Part shown: positions 13,637-14,584 of the stretch, one piece after another
Position numbering within the stretch: the stretch's first letter is position 1
How the letters are laid out: each line of letters starts with the position of its first letter
The notes under the pieces: generated by a model
What the model saw: the letters and a program-made list of their open reading frames with translations, nothing else
Told to the model about the DNA's origin: nothing
The model's database searches: none
Position numbers and translations under genes: made by a program
Assembly: GCA_020626545.1 (NCBI GenBank)
Contig: JAHKZS010000037.1
Coordinates: 1-14,584, forward strand
Length of the DNA stretch: 14,584 bases
Origin: a bacterium
Lineage (GTDB): Bacteria > Bacillota > Clostridia > Oscillospirales > Acutalibacteraceae
Reading direction: 5' to 3'

Positions 13637-13778
13637 AAAAAACACATAACTCACGCTGCTAAACGAAATTGAACAATCTCTCTAAAAATAGGAAATGCCA
13701 AAAAAAGAGTATGTGTTTTTATCATGTTGACAAAAACAGCATCTCCACATTTAGAGAGTTTTATTCATTTCGTTTAGC
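13609..13778 (-). ncRNA. Rod-shaped 170-nt leader or small RNA, no known family
   Basis: Read on the minus strand, the RNA folds as one long rod. GCUAAACGAAAU (13778-13767) pairs perfectly with 13669-13658. GAAUAA nearly continues the helix with one bulge and one wobble. CUCUCUAAA (13758-13750) pairs with 13686-13678. GGAGAUGCU (13746-13738) pairs with GGCAUUUCC (13699-13691) using two wobbles. GUUUUUGUCA (13737-13728) pairs with UGAUAAAAAC (13724-13715) around a 3-nt loop. One asymmetric 15-nt single strand (13714-13700) contains U7. G-U pairs throughout favour an RNA over a DNA palindrome. The promoter at 13785-13813 predicts a start at 13778, the first base of the closing helix, and the RNA ends at the terminator. 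Confidence 0.6.
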
Positions 13779-13784
13779 AAGACT

Positions 13785-13813
13785 ATAATATCATAATTTA
13801 TAAGAAATTGCAA
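13785..13813 (-). promoter_or_regulatory. Promoter of the structured RNA and XRE-like gene
   Basis: On the minus strand TTGCAA (13808-13813), 17-bp spacer and TATTAT (13785-13790), preceded by TGA (extended -10). It lies immediately behind the aspartokinase terminator. Confidence 0.65.
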
Positions 13814-13814
13814 T

Positions 13815-13846
13815 AAAAAATCGGTTGAGAATAGCTCAACCGATTT
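13815..13846 (-). terminator. Terminator of the aspartokinase gene
   Basis: On the minus strand a perfect 12-bp stem (13835-13846 with 13818-13829) and a 5-nt loop run into a T6 tract at 13820-13815. It begins about 19 bases after the stop codon. Confidence 0.88.
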
Positions 13847-13864
13847 AATGTTATATAAAATAAT

Positions 13865-14584
13865 TTACTGCTCGAAGAACTTGTCGTGGATAGCTTCTAC
13901 CGCTCTGTCGGCGTCTTTCTTGTTGATAAGTACGCTTACCTTGATTTCGGATGTAGCGATCATCTGAATGTTAATCTGAGCGTCGTAGAGCGCCTCGAAC
14001 ATCTTTGTAGCGACGCCAGCGTGGCTTTCCATGCCCGCGCCTACGATAGAAATCTTAGCGACCTCTGTGCTGATGAATGTGTTCTTAGCGTCAATGCTCT
14101 CGGCGTAATCCTTAACGAGCGACTCGGCATCCGCGACTCTGTCCTTGGGGATTGTAAAGGAGATATCTTTCTTGCCGTTGTGGCCGATGGACTGAAGAAT
14201 AATATCAACGTTGATGTTCTTGGACGAGAGCTTCGAGAAGATTTTAAACGCGAAGCCCGGTTCGTCGGGAACGCCTACAATTGAAATTCTCGCAATATCT
14301 GTGTCTTTAGCGACACCGCTGATTAACATTTTCTCCATTTTAACTTTCTCCTTTACTATAGTGCCCGGAGCTTTTACAAGGCTTGAAAGAACTTCGAGCT
14401 CGATGTTATATTTTTTTGCCATTTCAACCGAACGGTTGTTGAGTACCTGAGCGCCGAGTGTAGCGAGCTCAAGCATTTCGTCGTAAGAAATCTCTTTTAA
14501 CTTCTTAGCGTTCGGAACTAATCTCGGGTCGGCTGTATATACGCCCTCTACGTCTGTGTAAATCTGACATAAATCAGCGTGCAT
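13865..14584 (-). CDS. lysC: Aspartate kinase, C-terminal part (gene cut by the window edge)
   Basis: The last 239 residues of aspartokinase, which phosphorylates aspartate at the head of the lysine, threonine and methionine pathway. The fragment begins in the kinase domain at ADLCQIYTDVEGVYTADPR, the conserved block near its end. It continues through two ACT domains that bind amino-acid effectors: ISIVGVPDEPGFAFKIFSKL (about 99-118) and ISIVGAGMESHAGVATKMFE (about 179-198). The Met at the window edge is probably not the start, because homologues run on upstream for well over 100 residues. The gene has its own terminator. Which amino acid inhibits it cannot be told. The symbol follows the single-domain Firmicutes enzyme and is less certain than the function. 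Confidence 0.93.
   Translation of the reverse strand: MHADLCQIYTDVEGVYTADPRLVPNAKKLKEISYDEMLELATLGAQVLNNRSVEMAKKYNIELEVLSSLVKAPGTIVKEKVKMEKMLISGVAKDTDIARISIVGVPDEPGFAFKIFSKLSSKNINVDIILQSIGHNGKKDISFTIPKDRVADAESLVKDYAESIDAKNTFISTEVAKISIVGAGMESHAGVATKMFEALYDAQINIQMIATSEIKVSVLINKKDADRAVEAIHDKFFEQ
14336..14353 (-). promoter_or_regulatory. Internal ribosome site and start inside aspartokinase (beta subunit)
   Basis: On the minus strand AAGGAG (14348-14353) precedes an in-frame ATG (14336-14338) by nine bases, at fragment residue 83, directly before the first ACT domain. Translation from here would give a 157-residue ACT-only protein. Bacillus subtilis aspartokinase II makes such a beta subunit from an internal start in the same gene. 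Confidence 0.55.

Noticed and set aside
13609..13778. 6S RNA
   Set aside because: Size and rod shape are similar, but there is no large symmetric central bubble and none of the conserved 6S sequence that I know, and the RNA continues past its closing helix into a terminator.
13143..13778. Type III toxin-antitoxin system (ToxN/CptN-like)
   Set aside because: Gene order fits, but the RNA has no tandem repeats and the protein begins with a helix-turn-helix and lacks ToxN-like sequence.
13658..13778. A MITE with about 29-bp terminal inverted repeats
   Set aside because: No target-site duplication flanks the repeat, the interior also folds, and the promoter start coincides with its edge, so an RNA explanation is better.

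Overview
The window looks like chromosomal DNA from a low-GC gut member of the Clostridia, most likely a Ruminococcus of the R. bromii type. The main reason is a secreted, multi-domain type I pullulanase carrying a two-repeat dockerin and starch-binding modules, the signature of the R. bromii starch-degrading complex (amylosome). The housekeeping genes (murA, tcdA, aspartokinase) are also of Firmicutes type. No mobile element, prophage or CRISPR array is visible.

Layout. Positions 1-710 hold no convincing protein gene. They contain two copies of a tRNA 3'-end-like segment ending in CCA, each followed at once by an intrinsic terminator, a chain of hairpins, and a short run of CCAGCA/CCGGCA repeats. 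Positions 711-3245 (minus) are a tight three-gene operon: a small alarmone synthetase, an OmpR-type response regulator and a two-TM sensor histidine kinase, read from a near-consensus promoter at 3326-3354. A secreted parallel beta-helix protein (3516-4694, plus) diverges from it. Next comes a PflX-like radical SAM protein (4747-5622, minus) whose long leader can pair with its own ribosome-binding site. The pullulanase (5974-9765, plus) is monocistronic, with a strong promoter and a UUCG-loop terminator. murA (10239-11534, plus) starts with TTG and has a roughly 175-nt leader with overlapping hairpins. tcdA (11663-12370, minus) and a zinc-ribbon membrane protein (12471-13109, plus) are read from back-to-back promoters. 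A small XRE-like protein (13143-13583, minus) follows a highly structured leader RNA. The window ends inside aspartokinase (13865-14584, minus, 5' part missing), which carries an internal ribosome-binding site.

How it fits together. The genes are mostly single transcription units with their own promoters and terminators. Functional links are modest. The alarmone synthetase and two-component system form one signalling operon, and the repeats upstream of the divergent beta-helix gene make that gene a plausible target. The pullulanase would be exported, bound to starch by its modules and docked onto a cohesin protein encoded elsewhere.

The most unusual features are RNA-level. First is the 170-nt rod-like RNA at 13609-13778, whose predicted transcription start falls exactly on the first base of its closing helix and which ends in a terminator/antiterminator pair just before the XRE gene. 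Second are the CCA-ended minihelices at the left end. Third is the anti-Shine-Dalgarno leader of the radical SAM gene. All promoter, hairpin and domain calls were made by eye from the sequence, and no database search was possible.
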